A stretch of 64,000 bases of DNA, taken from Bacillota bacterium. Lineage in GTDB: Bacteria; Bacillota; Bacilli; Paenibacillales; UBA4045. The DNA is taken from the NCBI GenBank assembly GCA_023441055.1, contig JAEZQY010000057.1:113223-177222 (forward strand), in the 5' to 3' direction. The notes under the pieces were generated by a model. That model was not told where the DNA came from and did not search any database. It saw only the letters and a program-made list of their open reading frames with translations. Positions within the stretch are counted from its first letter, which is position 1. Each line of letters starts with the position of its first letter. Position numbers and translations under genes: made by a program. Positions 26,061 through 34,269 of this stretch are shown here, one piece after another.

Positions 26061-26996
26061 GTGGACATCATTAGATTGACTTATCCTTTCTCTGAATTAG
26101 TAATGGATTCACCGCAGGCATTGGCCATAGGCTTCTTCGACGGCGTGCATAGCGGGCACCAGGAGGTGTTCCGCCGCACGGTCCAGATCGCGCAGGCAGA
26201 AGGGATACCGGCTGCCGTTATGACCTTCGATCCGCACCCGCGGCAGATGCTGGGCGGCTATGAGAACTGGCAGTACATTACTCCCCTGCAGGAGAAGCTT
26301 GCGCGGCTCAAGGAATGTGGTCTGGATCGATGCTATATTCTAAATTTCGACCTGACCTTATCTCAGCTGACGCCGCAGCAATTCGTTGATGAGATCCTGC
26401 TTCCGCTGCGTGTACAGCATGTGATCGTCGGCTTCAACTTTACCTTCGGACATCTGGGCAGGGGCAACACGGAGCAGCTTCGCATGCTGGGCGGCGACAG
26501 GATGAAGGTACATATTATTCGCGCATATGAGGAAGATGGTGTCCGAGTAAGCTCCACCATCATTCGAGAGCATATCCGTAATGGCCGAATTGAAGCAGCC
26601 AATGAATTGTTAAGACGCCCCTACTTCATTGCCGGGCAGGTCGTTCACGGATTCGGACGCGGGAGGACGATCGGCATGCCGACTGCGAACATTGAACCGA
26701 ATGAACGATTCTTAATACCGGGCAACGGCGTGTATGCGGTACGCATTCAACTTGGCGACGAGGTGTTCAAGGCCGTGATGAACATCGGCATTAAGCCTAC
26801 CTTCGAGAATGATCCGGACAATCGGACATTAGAGGCGCATCTGTTATCCTTCGATCGCATGATCTATGGCGCTATGGTCCAGGTCACGTTCATCCAACTT
26901 ATTCGGATGGAACGAAAATTCGACTCTATTGATGCGCTCATAGCCCAGATTCGATTAGATATTGAGCAAGCTTCGGCGATTCTAGATCAAGCATAA
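26061..26996 (+). CDS. ribF: Bifunctional riboflavin kinase / FMN adenylyltransferase
   Basis: RibF turns riboflavin into FMN and then FAD. The N-terminal adenylyltransferase domain shows GFFDGVHSGHQEVF and TFDPHPRQML. The C-terminal kinase domain (about 180-305) shows GFGRGRTIGMPTANI and NIGIKPTF. The 311-residue protein starts at GTG 4 bases after the truB stop. It is the last gene of the infB-truB transcription block before a new promoter. No terminator is obvious after it. Confidence 0.97.
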   Translation: MDIIRLTYPFSELVMDSPQALAIGFFDGVHSGHQEVFRRTVQIAQAEGIPAAVMTFDPHPRQMLGGYENWQYITPLQEKLARLKECGLDRCYILNFDLTLSQLTPQQFVDEILLPLRVQHVIVGFNFTFGHLGRGNTEQLRMLGGDRMKVHIIRAYEEDGVRVSSTIIREHIRNGRIEAANELLRRPYFIAGQVVHGFGRGRTIGMPTANIEPNERFLIPGNGVYAVRIQLGDEVFKAVMNIGIKPTFENDPDNRTLEAHLLSFDRMIYGAMVQVTFIQLIRMERKFDSIDALIAQIRLDIEQASAILDQA

Positions 26997-27015
26997 CAAT
27001 TCGCTGTTATTAGAG

Positions 27016-27045
27016 TTTACTTCATAAATCATAATGTGTTATACT
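27016..27045 (+). promoter_or_regulatory. Sigma-A promoter of rpsO
   Basis: TTTACT (27016-27021) and TATACT (27040-27045) with an 18-base spacer lie in the ribF-rpsO gap, giving a leader of about 110 bases. Confidence 0.6.
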
Positions 27046-27052
27046 ACTAACT

Positions 27053-27088
27053 GTTGCCATGAATCGGGCAATATCCACAGCGTGGATA
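27053..27088 (+). ncRNA. Structured rpsO leader, possible S15 autoregulatory element
   Basis: Two adjacent hairpins lie right after the predicted start: TTGCC (27054-27058) with GGCAA (27067-27071), and TATCCAC (27072-27078) with GTGGATA (27082-27088). S15 is known to repress its own mRNA through structured leaders in several bacteria, including Geobacillus. Whether this leader binds S15 is inference. Confidence 0.4.
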
Positions 27089-27164
27089 CACGTTCTCACC
27101 GACGGTTTCTAGGCTGCAGGATCTATAATAATGGTAGAGATACGAATAGAGGAGGTGAATTCGG

Positions 27165-27434
27165 ATGGCAATGACACAAGAACGCAAGCAAGAAATCATT
27201 GACACTTACAAGACCCATGAATCAGATACAGGTTCTCCGGAAGTGCAAATTGCGATCCTGACTGAGAACATCCAGAATTTGACTAGTCACTTCAGGGAGC
27301 ATAAGAAGGATCATCACTCCCGTCGCGGCTTGCTCAAAATGGTAGGTCAACGTCGCAAGCTGTTGGCTTATCTGAAGAAGTCTGATCTGAAGCGTTACAG
27401 TACGCTGATCGAGAAATTGGGCATTCGCAGATAG
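27165..27434 (+). CDS. rpsO: 30S ribosomal protein S15
   Basis: S15 binds 16S rRNA early in assembly and helps form the central domain. The 89-residue protein has DTGSPEVQIAILTENIQNLT and HHSRRGLLKMVGQRRKLLAYL, as in all bacteria. ATG start 7 bases after GGAGGTG. It precedes pnp, the usual arrangement. Confidence 0.98.
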   Translation: MAMTQERKQEIIDTYKTHESDTGSPEVQIAILTENIQNLTSHFREHKKDHHSRRGLLKMVGQRRKLLAYLKKSDLKRYSTLIEKLGIRR

Positions 27435-27442
27435 TTGGCGCT

Positions 27443-27513
27443 AAGGCAACCTTGTCGTTTCACCAGCTCGGCACCTATTGACGCCGGCTTGGTTGACGCC
27501 TTGGTTGCTTTTT
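27443..27513 (+). terminator. Possible terminator between rpsO and pnp
   Basis: GCAACC near 27446 can pair with GGTTGC near 27504, followed by five T (27509-27513). The enclosed 50 bases include a GCC-rich segment that may fold further. The outer stem is short, so this is tentative. Confidence 0.45.
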
Positions 27514-27606
27514 CATTATTGATATAGCCAGCAGGTACAGGAAATACTATTCCTAACGCAAAAAAAGTGGTATGTTAATTGAAGATGGCAAATAGTGGAG
27601 GTGTGG

Positions 27607-29709
27607 ATGTTGCATCAAGTAGAAATGGATTTTGGCGGTCGCAAGCTCGTTCTTGAGACCGGATTATTAGCGAAGCAAGCGAATGCCGCGGTTACGGTCC
27701 GCTACGGGGATACGGTTGTATTATGTACCGTTACGGCTTCTAAGGGACCCAAGGATCTGGATTTCTTCCCGTTGACCGTCAACTATGAAGAAAAGCTATA
27801 CGCGGTTGGCAAGATCCCAGGTGGATTTATTAAGCGGGAAGGTCGTCCAAGTGAAAAAGCGATACTAGCGAGCCGTCTGACAGACAGACCGATTCGTCCG
27901 TTATTCCCGGAAGGGTTCCGCAACGATGTACAAATCGTCAATCTGGTCATGAGTGTCGATCAGAATTGCACGCCTGAAATCGCAGCAATGATTGGAACCT
28001 CCGCTGCACTGAGCATCTCTGATGTCCCATTCGATGGTCCGATCGGCGGTGTGATTGTCGGAAGAATCGATGGCCAGTTCATCGTTAATCCTACGACCGA
28101 GCAAGAGGAAGCCAGCGACCTCTATTGCGTGGTATCCGGCACTAGAGACGCAATCATGATGGTTGAAGCCGAAGCGAATGAAGTATCGGAAGCTGTTATG
28201 CTGGAAGCGATTATGTTCGGACATAACGAGATTAAGAAGCAAATTGATCTGCAGGACAAGCTCAAATCGATCGCTGGCAAGGATAAGATGGAGGTTGTAC
28301 TGCATGCGGTCGATGCAGAGGTGAACACTGCGGTTAGAGCCTATGCGGAAGCAAGGCTTAAGGAAGCTGTTCGCATTGAGGAGAAGCATGCACGTCAAGA
28401 AGCAATAGACGAGATCAATGCAGAGACGGTCGAACACTTTATCGAAGTGTATGCAGAGCAGCCTGAGCTTATGAGTGATGTGAAGGAAGCGCTCTATGAT
28501 ATCGTCAAGGAAGAAGTGCGCCGCTTGATCACGCATGATAAGGTTCGCCCAGACGGTCGCGGCTTGTCCGAAATTCGTCCGATCTCCTGCGGGATCTCGC
28601 TGCTGCCGCGCACGCATGGCTCCGGCTTATTCACACGCGGTCAGACTCAGGCGCTAAGCATATGTACACTTGGACCGCTCGGCGATGTCCAAATTCTGGA
28701 CGGCATCTCCCTGGAAGAATCTAAGCGATTCATGCATCACTATAACTTCCCGCCATTCAGTGTCGGCGAAGCCAGACCGCTCCGCGCTCCGGGACGCCGC
28801 GAGATTGGACATGGCGCATTAGGGGAGCGCGCATTATCCAAGGTTATTCCATCAGAGACCGATTTCCCTTATACGATCCGACTCGTATCTGAGGTGCTGG
28901 AATCGAATGGTTCATCCTCCCAGGCGAGCATCTGTGCGAGCACACTAGCCATGATGGATGCTGGCGTACCGATTAAGGCACCGGTGGCAGGTGTAGCGAT
29001 GGGCTTGATCAAGGACGGCGAGCATGTGTCGATCCTAACTGATATTCAAGGGATGGAAGATCATCTCGGCGATATGGACTTCAAGGTTGCTGGAACCGCT
29101 GAAGGCATTACGGCGATCCAGATGGACATTAAGATTGCTGGCATCGATCGCGCTATCCTGACAGAAGCGATGGAGCAAGCGCGCTTAGGACGATTACATA
29201 TTCTTGATGAGATGCTCCAGGTTATTCAAGCGCCTAAGCAGCAGCTGTCCCCTTACGCACCTAAGATCGTCGTCATTAACATCAATCCGGACAAGATTCG
29301 CGATGTCATTGGACCAGGCGGTAAGATCATCAACAAGATTATCGATGAGACCGGCGTGAAGATTGATATCGAGCAGGATGGACGCGTCTTCATCGCCTCT
29401 TCGGATGAGTCCAAAATTGCAAGAGCGCGTGAATGGATTGAGAATATTGTGCGCGAGGTTGTTGTTGGAGAGACGTATCTGGGTACGGTGAAGCGGATTG
29501 AGAAGTTCGGCTGCTTCGTCGAAGTGCTGCCAGGCAAGGAAGGCTTGGTTCATATCTCGCAGCTATCTACGGAGCGAGTCGCGAAGGTGGAGGATGTTGT
29601 GGCACTGGGCGATAAGATCACCGTGAAGGTAACCGAGATTGACAATCAAGGACGCGTCAACCTGTCACGCAAGGCGACATTGGCTGTTGAATCTCAGCCG
29701 CAGGCTTAA
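27607..29709 (+). CDS. pnp: Polynucleotide phosphorylase
   Basis: PNPase degrades RNA phosphorolytically 3' to 5' and is a key exoribonuclease. Two RNase PH domains (about 1-220 and 310-550), a KH domain (about 555-615, PDKIRDVIGPGGKIINKI) and an S1 domain (about 620-695, TYLGTVKRIEKFGCFVEVL) are visible. GRPSEKAILASRLTDRPIRP and SSQASICASTLAMMDAGVP are family motifs. I use ATG (MLHQVEMDFGG) 5 bases after GGAGG, giving 700 residues against 705 in B. subtilis; a GTG four codons earlier overlaps the ribosome binding site. Confidence 0.97.
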   Translation: MLHQVEMDFGGRKLVLETGLLAKQANAAVTVRYGDTVVLCTVTASKGPKDLDFFPLTVNYEEKLYAVGKIPGGFIKREGRPSEKAILASRLTDRPIRPLFPEGFRNDVQIVNLVMSVDQNCTPEIAAMIGTSAALSISDVPFDGPIGGVIVGRIDGQFIVNPTTEQEEASDLYCVVSGTRDAIMMVEAEANEVSEAVMLEAIMFGHNEIKKQIDLQDKLKSIAGKDKMEVVLHAVDAEVNTAVRAYAEARLKEAVRIEEKHARQEAIDEINAETVEHFIEVYAEQPELMSDVKEALYDIVKEEVRRLITHDKVRPDGRGLSEIRPISCGISLLPRTHGSGLFTRGQTQALSICTLGPLGDVQILDGISLEESKRFMHHYNFPPFSVGEARPLRAPGRREIGHGALGERALSKVIPSETDFPYTIRLVSEVLESNGSSSQASICASTLAMMDAGVPIKAPVAGVAMGLIKDGEHVSILTDIQGMEDHLGDMDFKVAGTAEGITAIQMDIKIAGIDRAILTEAMEQARLGRLHILDEMLQVIQAPKQQLSPYAPKIVVININPDKIRDVIGPGGKIINKIIDETGVKIDIEQDGRVFIASSDESKIARAREWIENIVREVVVGETYLGTVKRIEKFGCFVEVLPGKEGLVHISQLSTERVAKVEDVVALGDKITVKVTEIDNQGRVNLSRKATLAVESQPQA

Positions 29710-29749
29710 TCGCCTACTCGGCATTTGAATCTCATAAACCGCCCAAAAA

Positions 29750-29782
29750 GGGTCAGAATATCATTATTCTGTCTCTTTTTTT
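29750..29782 (+). terminator. Rho-independent terminator after pnp
   Basis: CAGAATA (29754-29760) and TATTCTG (29765-29771) form a stem around TCAT; GGG and CTC extend it past a T:T mismatch. Seven T follow (29776-29782). Confidence 0.85.
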
Positions 29783-29842
29783 GTTCTACCCCTTGAAGCT
29801 TGGACATACACTGTTGGACAACGTGAGGAAGGGTGTAGGTCA

Positions 29843-30790
29843 ATGATGAGATGGGGTCTGTTCGTCAGATGGGGTCTGTTAGCAGCCATCATCGTTGTGG
29901 TAGTATCCAGCTTAAGCGGTATTAGTCAAGACGCGAGTACGGATCCGATGGAAGCTCGGGCGATAATTACAGCGAAGGCAGAGGAGCTGCGTATCGCGCC
30001 AATCAACGCGAGGATCGATCGGGTATGGAAGGCGATCCCGGGTTATAACGGATTAGAGGTGGACATTGAGGAAACGTTGAAGCGATATCTGCATCATCCA
30101 GATGCGGGATCGCTGCCTGTGGTGTTCAGAGAGATAGAACCGGACATCCGATTGGCGGATCTGGCGCCGTCGCCAATTTATAAGGGCAATTCTCAGAAGC
30201 CGATGATTGCGTTCATGGTGAATGTCGCCTGGGGTAATGAGTATATACCAAGTATACGAAAGACATTGCAGGATGAGCAGGTGAAGGCTACCTTCTTCCT
30301 CGATGGGAGCTGGTTGAAGAAAAATAAAGACATTGCAGAACAGCTGCTAAAGGACGGCCATGAGCTCTCCAATCATGCGTATTCCCATAAGATGATGAGT
30401 CAGCTAAGCAGAAGTCAAGCATCAGAGGAGATCCGTAAGACAGAGGAACTGCTCAAGGAACTTGGGGTAAATAATCGTCTGTTCGCTCCTCCATCTGGAG
30501 ATTATGATGAGGAGACGGTGCAGATCGCCCGTGAATTCAAGCTATACACCGTCCTATGGACGCTTGATACCGTCGATTGGAAGAAGCCGTCATCACGTTG
30601 GGTGTATGAGCGCATCACGACCCGACTAGAGCCAGGCGCGATGATTCTGATGCATCCAACCCAGGCCTCCAGCGAGTCGCTGCAAGCCATGATACAATTT
30701 GCCAAGCAGCAGGGCTACACGGTTGGAACAGTATCCGAGCTGCTCTCTGAGCGCAGGCTGCGGTCAGTTGAGCAATCGGCACAGAAATGA
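29843..30790 (+). CDS. YlxY-like polysaccharide deacetylase family protein
   Basis: The 315-residue protein has an N-terminal membrane or signal segment (about residues 10-26, GLLAAIIVVVVSSLSG) and a NodB-type domain (about 120-305) with ATFFLDGSWLK, GHELSNHAYSHKMMSQL and RLFAPPSGDYDE. The usual metal-binding Asp pair of these enzymes (TFDDG) is replaced by MVNVAWGNEY, although the downstream His pair is kept. The same feature marks B. subtilis YlxY, also encoded right after pnp, so this is its orthologue and may lack deacetylase activity. A direct repeat duplicates RWGL near the N-terminus. Confidence 0.88.
   Translation: MMRWGLFVRWGLLAAIIVVVVSSLSGISQDASTDPMEARAIITAKAEELRIAPINARIDRVWKAIPGYNGLEVDIEETLKRYLHHPDAGSLPVVFREIEPDIRLADLAPSPIYKGNSQKPMIAFMVNVAWGNEYIPSIRKTLQDEQVKATFFLDGSWLKKNKDIAEQLLKDGHELSNHAYSHKMMSQLSRSQASEEIRKTEELLKELGVNNRLFAPPSGDYDEETVQIAREFKLYTVLWTLDTVDWKKPSSRWVYERITTRLEPGAMILMHPTQASSESLQAMIQFAKQQGYTVGTVSELLSERRLRSVEQSAQK
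29849..29880 (+). repeat. 14-base direct repeat at the start of the YlxY-like gene
   Basis: AGATGGGGTCTGTT occurs at 29849-29862 and 29867-29880, offset by 18 bases, so it duplicates six codons in frame (RWGLFV / RWGLLA) in the signal-anchor region. Confidence 0.7.
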
Positions 30791-30836
30791 TAGTATTAAC
30801 GAAAGGAATGTTCGAATCATCATCGGGAGGGTTTAC

Positions 30837-32096
30837 GTGAAAATTTATAAGCTGGACAATGGACTGAGAATGATCGTAGAGGATATCCCAGCCTTCCGTT
30901 CTGTGTCCTTCGGTATATGGGTCAAGACAGGCTCACGCAATGAAACCGAGTTGAATAATGGGGTTTCGCACTTCATAGAACATATGCTGTTCAAGGGTAC
31001 TTCCCGTTATACTGCCGGTGAGATCGCCGATATATTCGATGGGATCGGTGGTCATGTGAACGCCTTCACGGCCAAGGAGTATACGTGCTATTATGCGAAG
31101 GTGTTGGATGAGCATCTACCTAAAGCGATCGATGTGTTGGCGGAGATGTTCTTCCATTCCCTCATGCAGGAAGAGGAAATGGCGAAGGAGAAGAATGTGA
31201 TCCTCGAGGAAATCGCCATGTACGAGGATACGCCTGATGATCTTGTTCATGATCTGGCTGCTGAGGCGGCGTATGGCGGCCATTCCTTGGCCTATTCGAT
31301 TCTAGGCTCGCAGGAGAGGCTTCGCGAGATGACACCTGAGCATCTGCGGAGTTATATGCAGGAGCAATATCGGATTGATAACACGGTCATCAGTGTGGCC
31401 GGCAATATTCCGGATGATATCGACGAGCTGGTCAATCGGCATTTCGGCGCTTTCACCAATACCGGCCCTTCATCCGAGCTGCAAGCCCCTCCTTACACAG
31501 GCGGGTATCGGTTCCATCAGAAGAAGACCGAGCAGAATCATATCTGCCTGTCGCTGCAGGGTATTGCATTGGATCACCCGCATATCTATGCGATGGCGCT
31601 GCTTAATAATGTAATCGGTGGAGGCATGAGCTCGCGCTTATTCCAACAGGTGAGGGAGGAACGAGGACTGGCGTATTCTGTCTATTCCTACCATGCTGCG
31701 CATATCGATAGCGGCTTATTCACCATATACGCGGGCACTGCGCCCAATCAGCTGGACGAGGTGCTGGAGATTATCGGCCAAGTTCTGCTCGATGTGCGGG
31801 ATCATGGCATTACCGAGGAGGAACTGACCAAGGGCAAGGAGCAGCTGAAGGGTAATTTCATCCTGGGTTTGGAGAGCACGAACAGCCGTATGAACCGCCA
31901 GGGCAAGAATGAGCTACTGCTGTCCAGACATGATACGTTGGACGAGGTCATTGCACGCATCAACGGGATTAGTATGGCGGATTTGCAAGCGCTGGTGAGG
32001 AGTATGTTCTCCGCGCCGCTGGCCGTCTCGATGGTCGGGGAATCCGATTCTTCCATAATTGGATTAAGGAGAGATTCGTTTGTCATATCAGGTTGA
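30837..32096 (+). CDS. mlpA: M16 zinc peptidase MlpA/YmxG
   Basis: MlpA-type peptidases are cytoplasmic M16 metalloproteases of the mitochondrial processing peptidase family. The inverted zinc motif HFIEH (H45, E48, H49) is intact, with the downstream Glu in EEIAMYEDTPDD. The C-terminal half carries the R/Y pair region RGLAYSVYSYHA. I use GTG 6 bases after GGGAGG, giving 419 residues (409 in B. subtilis), since upstream in-frame codons lack a ribosome binding site and run into the preceding gene. It overlaps dut by 17 bases. Confidence 0.94.
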   Translation: MKIYKLDNGLRMIVEDIPAFRSVSFGIWVKTGSRNETELNNGVSHFIEHMLFKGTSRYTAGEIADIFDGIGGHVNAFTAKEYTCYYAKVLDEHLPKAIDVLAEMFFHSLMQEEEMAKEKNVILEEIAMYEDTPDDLVHDLAAEAAYGGHSLAYSILGSQERLREMTPEHLRSYMQEQYRIDNTVISVAGNIPDDIDELVNRHFGAFTNTGPSSELQAPPYTGGYRFHQKKTEQNHICLSLQGIALDHPHIYAMALLNNVIGGGMSSRLFQQVREERGLAYSVYSYHAAHIDSGLFTIYAGTAPNQLDEVLEIIGQVLLDVRDHGITEEELTKGKEQLKGNFILGLESTNSRMNRQGKNELLLSRHDTLDEVIARINGISMADLQALVRSMFSAPLAVSMVGESDSSIIGLRRDSFVISG

Positions 32097-32526
32097 AGTG
32101 AAGAGATTGCCGGGCAGCGAAGGACTGGCACTACCTAGCAGAATGTCTGACGGGGCGAGCGGCTTCGACCTGCTGGCAGCGAATCAAGAGCCGATTACGC
32201 TGATGCCCGGTGAACGCGGGTTAATCCCCACTGGTCTGGCAATCAGCATGCCGCAAGGGCTCGAGGCTCAGATTAGACCGAGGAGCGGATTGGCCTATAA
32301 GCATGGCATTACGTGCTTGAATACACCAGGTACGATCGATGCAGATTATCGAGGCGAAGTGAAGGTGCTGCTCATCAATTTGGGACAAGAGCCCTTCCTG
32401 ATCCAGCGCGGCGAGCGGATTGCACAGATGGTGTTCCAGCTAGTTCCCGCAGTTACACTCACTGAGGTTGACAGCTTATCCGAGACAGCGCGCGGAGCAG
32501 GCGGGTTCGGACATACTGGCAAATAA
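32080..32526 (+). CDS. dut: dUTP diphosphatase
   Basis: dUTPase hydrolyses dUTP to dUMP, keeping uracil out of DNA and supplying thymidylate synthesis. All five motifs of the trimeric family are visible: ASGFDLLA, RPRSGLA, GTIDADYRGEV, RGERIAQMV and GAGGFGHTG. The 148 residues fit. The start is TTG within the end of mlpA after AAGGAGAG. This short upstream overlap suggests coupling with mlpA, as in Bacillus relatives. Confidence 0.96.
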   Translation: MSYQVEVKRLPGSEGLALPSRMSDGASGFDLLAANQEPITLMPGERGLIPTGLAISMPQGLEAQIRPRSGLAYKHGITCLNTPGTIDADYRGEVKVLLINLGQEPFLIQRGERIAQMVFQLVPAVTLTEVDSLSETARGAGGFGHTGK

Positions 32527-32548
32527 TAACTATAACGATATATAGCAG

Positions 32549-32585
32549 AACACCCAGATCGGTAAGCGATCTGGGTGTTTGTCGT
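32549..32585 (+). terminator. Strong hairpin terminator after dut
   Basis: AACACCCAGATCG (32549-32561) and CGATCTGGGTGTT (32567-32579) form a perfect 13-base stem with loop GTAAG, followed by a short T-rich segment. Confidence 0.85.
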
Positions 32586-32603
32586 TTCATTCCGCAATCA
32601 GTC

Positions 32604-32631
32604 ACACTGATCTAGGCGACGGCATAATCTG
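32604..32631 (+). promoter_or_regulatory. Possible sigma-K promoter for dpaA-dpaB
   Basis: CATAATCTG (32623-32631) resembles the CATAnnnTA -10 of sigma-K, with ACAC about 17 bases upstream. Dipicolinate synthase is sigma-K controlled in B. subtilis, but the last base differs from consensus, so this is tentative. Confidence 0.25.
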
Positions 32632-32709
32632 ATGGTAGGCCATCAATCTCGTTACGGCTTGTATGGCATGGCGCTAAACATTGCATGCAGGAGAGGAGGC
32701 TGTGAATGA

Positions 32710-33606
32710 ATGCTGACAGGAGTACAGATTCTAGTCGTTGGCGGGGATGCCCGAGTGATTGAGGTGATTCATAGGCTATCTGAGATGGACGCCTCGATTC
32801 GATTGCTCGGTTTTGAACAGCTGGAGCAATCGATCAGCGGCGTAGAACAGGCAAACTTCGAACCTGCGTCCTTCATGGATATGGATGCGGTTGTTCTGCC
32901 TCCGATTGGCACAGATTCGGCAGGCAGAATCGAATCGGATTACAGCGATCAAGAACTGGTGCTCACTGACGACCATATTCGCATGCTGCCGAAGCATGCA
33001 AAGATCTATGCCGGTATGATCAATCCGTACCTGAATCAGCTGTGCGAGCAAGCCAATATAGATGCTGTTCCGTTGTTCCAGCGAGACGATGTAGCCATCT
33101 ATAATTCAATTCCTACAGCTGAAGGGGCTATCATGATGGCCATCCGGGAGACGGATTTCACCATACACGGATCTGTCTGCATGGTTCTGGGCATGGGCAG
33201 AACGGGGATGACATTGGCACGAGTATTGGCGGCATTAGGAGCGAAGGTGAGGGCTGGCGTGCATAAACCTGAGCAATTCGCGCGGGCGTTCGAGCTTGGC
33301 TTCGCGCCTTTCTACACGTCGGAATTGGCCTTACAGGCATCTGATGTTAACTTGATTTTTAATACAATACCGCATATGATTATCACAGCGCAGGTCATTG
33401 CGCACATTCCCCGAGAAGCTGTTATCATTGATCTCGCTTCCAAGCCAGGCGGCACAGATTTCAGGTTCGCCAGCAGGCGTGGGATCAAGGCGCTGATCGC
33501 CCCTGGATTGCCCGGTATTGTCGCTCCCAAGACGGCAGGACAAATTATCGCGCGTACACTCAGTGGATTAATCCTTGATGACGCGAAGAAACGGGGGAAT
33601 GGTTAA
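32710..33606 (+). CDS. dpaA: Dipicolinate synthase subunit A
   Basis: DpaA and DpaB together make dipicolinic acid in the mother cell; it is loaded into the spore core with calcium. The 298-residue protein has an N-terminal domain (ILVVGGDARVIEVIHRL) and an NAD(P)-binding Rossmann motif at about 157-178 (MVLGMGRTGMTLARVLAALG). Length matches the 297 of B. subtilis. ATG start 10 bases after AGGAGG. It overlaps dpaB by one base. Confidence 0.96.
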   Translation: MLTGVQILVVGGDARVIEVIHRLSEMDASIRLLGFEQLEQSISGVEQANFEPASFMDMDAVVLPPIGTDSAGRIESDYSDQELVLTDDHIRMLPKHAKIYAGMINPYLNQLCEQANIDAVPLFQRDDVAIYNSIPTAEGAIMMAIRETDFTIHGSVCMVLGMGRTGMTLARVLAALGAKVRAGVHKPEQFARAFELGFAPFYTSELALQASDVNLIFNTIPHMIITAQVIAHIPREAVIIDLASKPGGTDFRFASRRGIKALIAPGLPGIVAPKTAGQIIARTLSGLILDDAKKRGNG

Positions 33607-34211
33607 TGGATTGGTCCAAGACTACGGTTGGATATGCGCTTTCCGGCTCGCATTGCACCTTCGCTGAAGTGATGCCTCAGATTGCGAGATTCGTAAATGC
33701 CGGAGCTAAGGTGATCCCGATCATCTCGAATACGTTATTGACAACTGACACGCGCTTCGGTAAGGCGGAGGATTGGCGAAAACAGTTGAAAGATATAACG
33801 GGTAATGATATTATTTCTACAATTGTTGAAGCGGAACCGCTGGGGCCATCCAGACTGCTCGATGTATTAGTAATCGCTCCTTGCACAGGGAATACAACGA
33901 GTAAGCTTGCTAATGCCATAACGGAGAGCGCGGTGCTCATGGCAGCCAAGGCGCAGATGCGCAATGGCCGACCGCTCGTGCTGGCGATTTCGACGAATGA
34001 CGGACTTGGGCTGAACGCCGCCAATATCGCCAAGCTGCTGGTAGCCAAGAACATCTATTTCGTGCCGTTCGGACAGGATGCCCCAGATAAGAAGCCGAAT
34101 TCGCTAGTTGCTAGAATGGACTTAATTATGGAAGCATGTGAGGCAGCGTTGCAGGGCAGGCAGCTTCAGCCTATGATTATCGAACGCTTCCAGTATGAGT
34201 CCGGCGCTTAA
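33606..34211 (+). CDS. dpaB: Dipicolinate synthase subunit B
   Basis: This 201-residue flavoprotein-fold subunit completes the dipicolinate synthase that converts the dihydrodipicolinate-pathway intermediate to DPA. It has GYALSGSHCTFAEVMPQI, IIEAEPLGPSRLLD-type text (IVEAEPLGPSRLLDVLVI) and APCTGNTTSKLANAITESAV. It shares a base with dpaA (TAATG). Next comes dapA, which supplies the substrate; the asd and dapG genes found here in B. subtilis are absent. Confidence 0.96.
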   Translation: MDWSKTTVGYALSGSHCTFAEVMPQIARFVNAGAKVIPIISNTLLTTDTRFGKAEDWRKQLKDITGNDIISTIVEAEPLGPSRLLDVLVIAPCTGNTTSKLANAITESAVLMAAKAQMRNGRPLVLAISTNDGLGLNAANIAKLLVAKNIYFVPFGQDAPDKKPNSLVARMDLIMEACEAALQGRQLQPMIIERFQYESGA

Positions 34212-34269
34212 TCGGGATGGAACAGGATTCACTAATCATTGAAGCACAATATGCTTAGGAGGAAATTAA

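Noticed and set aside
27901..28617. Open frame of 238 codons on the minus strand
   Set aside because: Lies inside pnp on the opposite strand; no family features or start signals.
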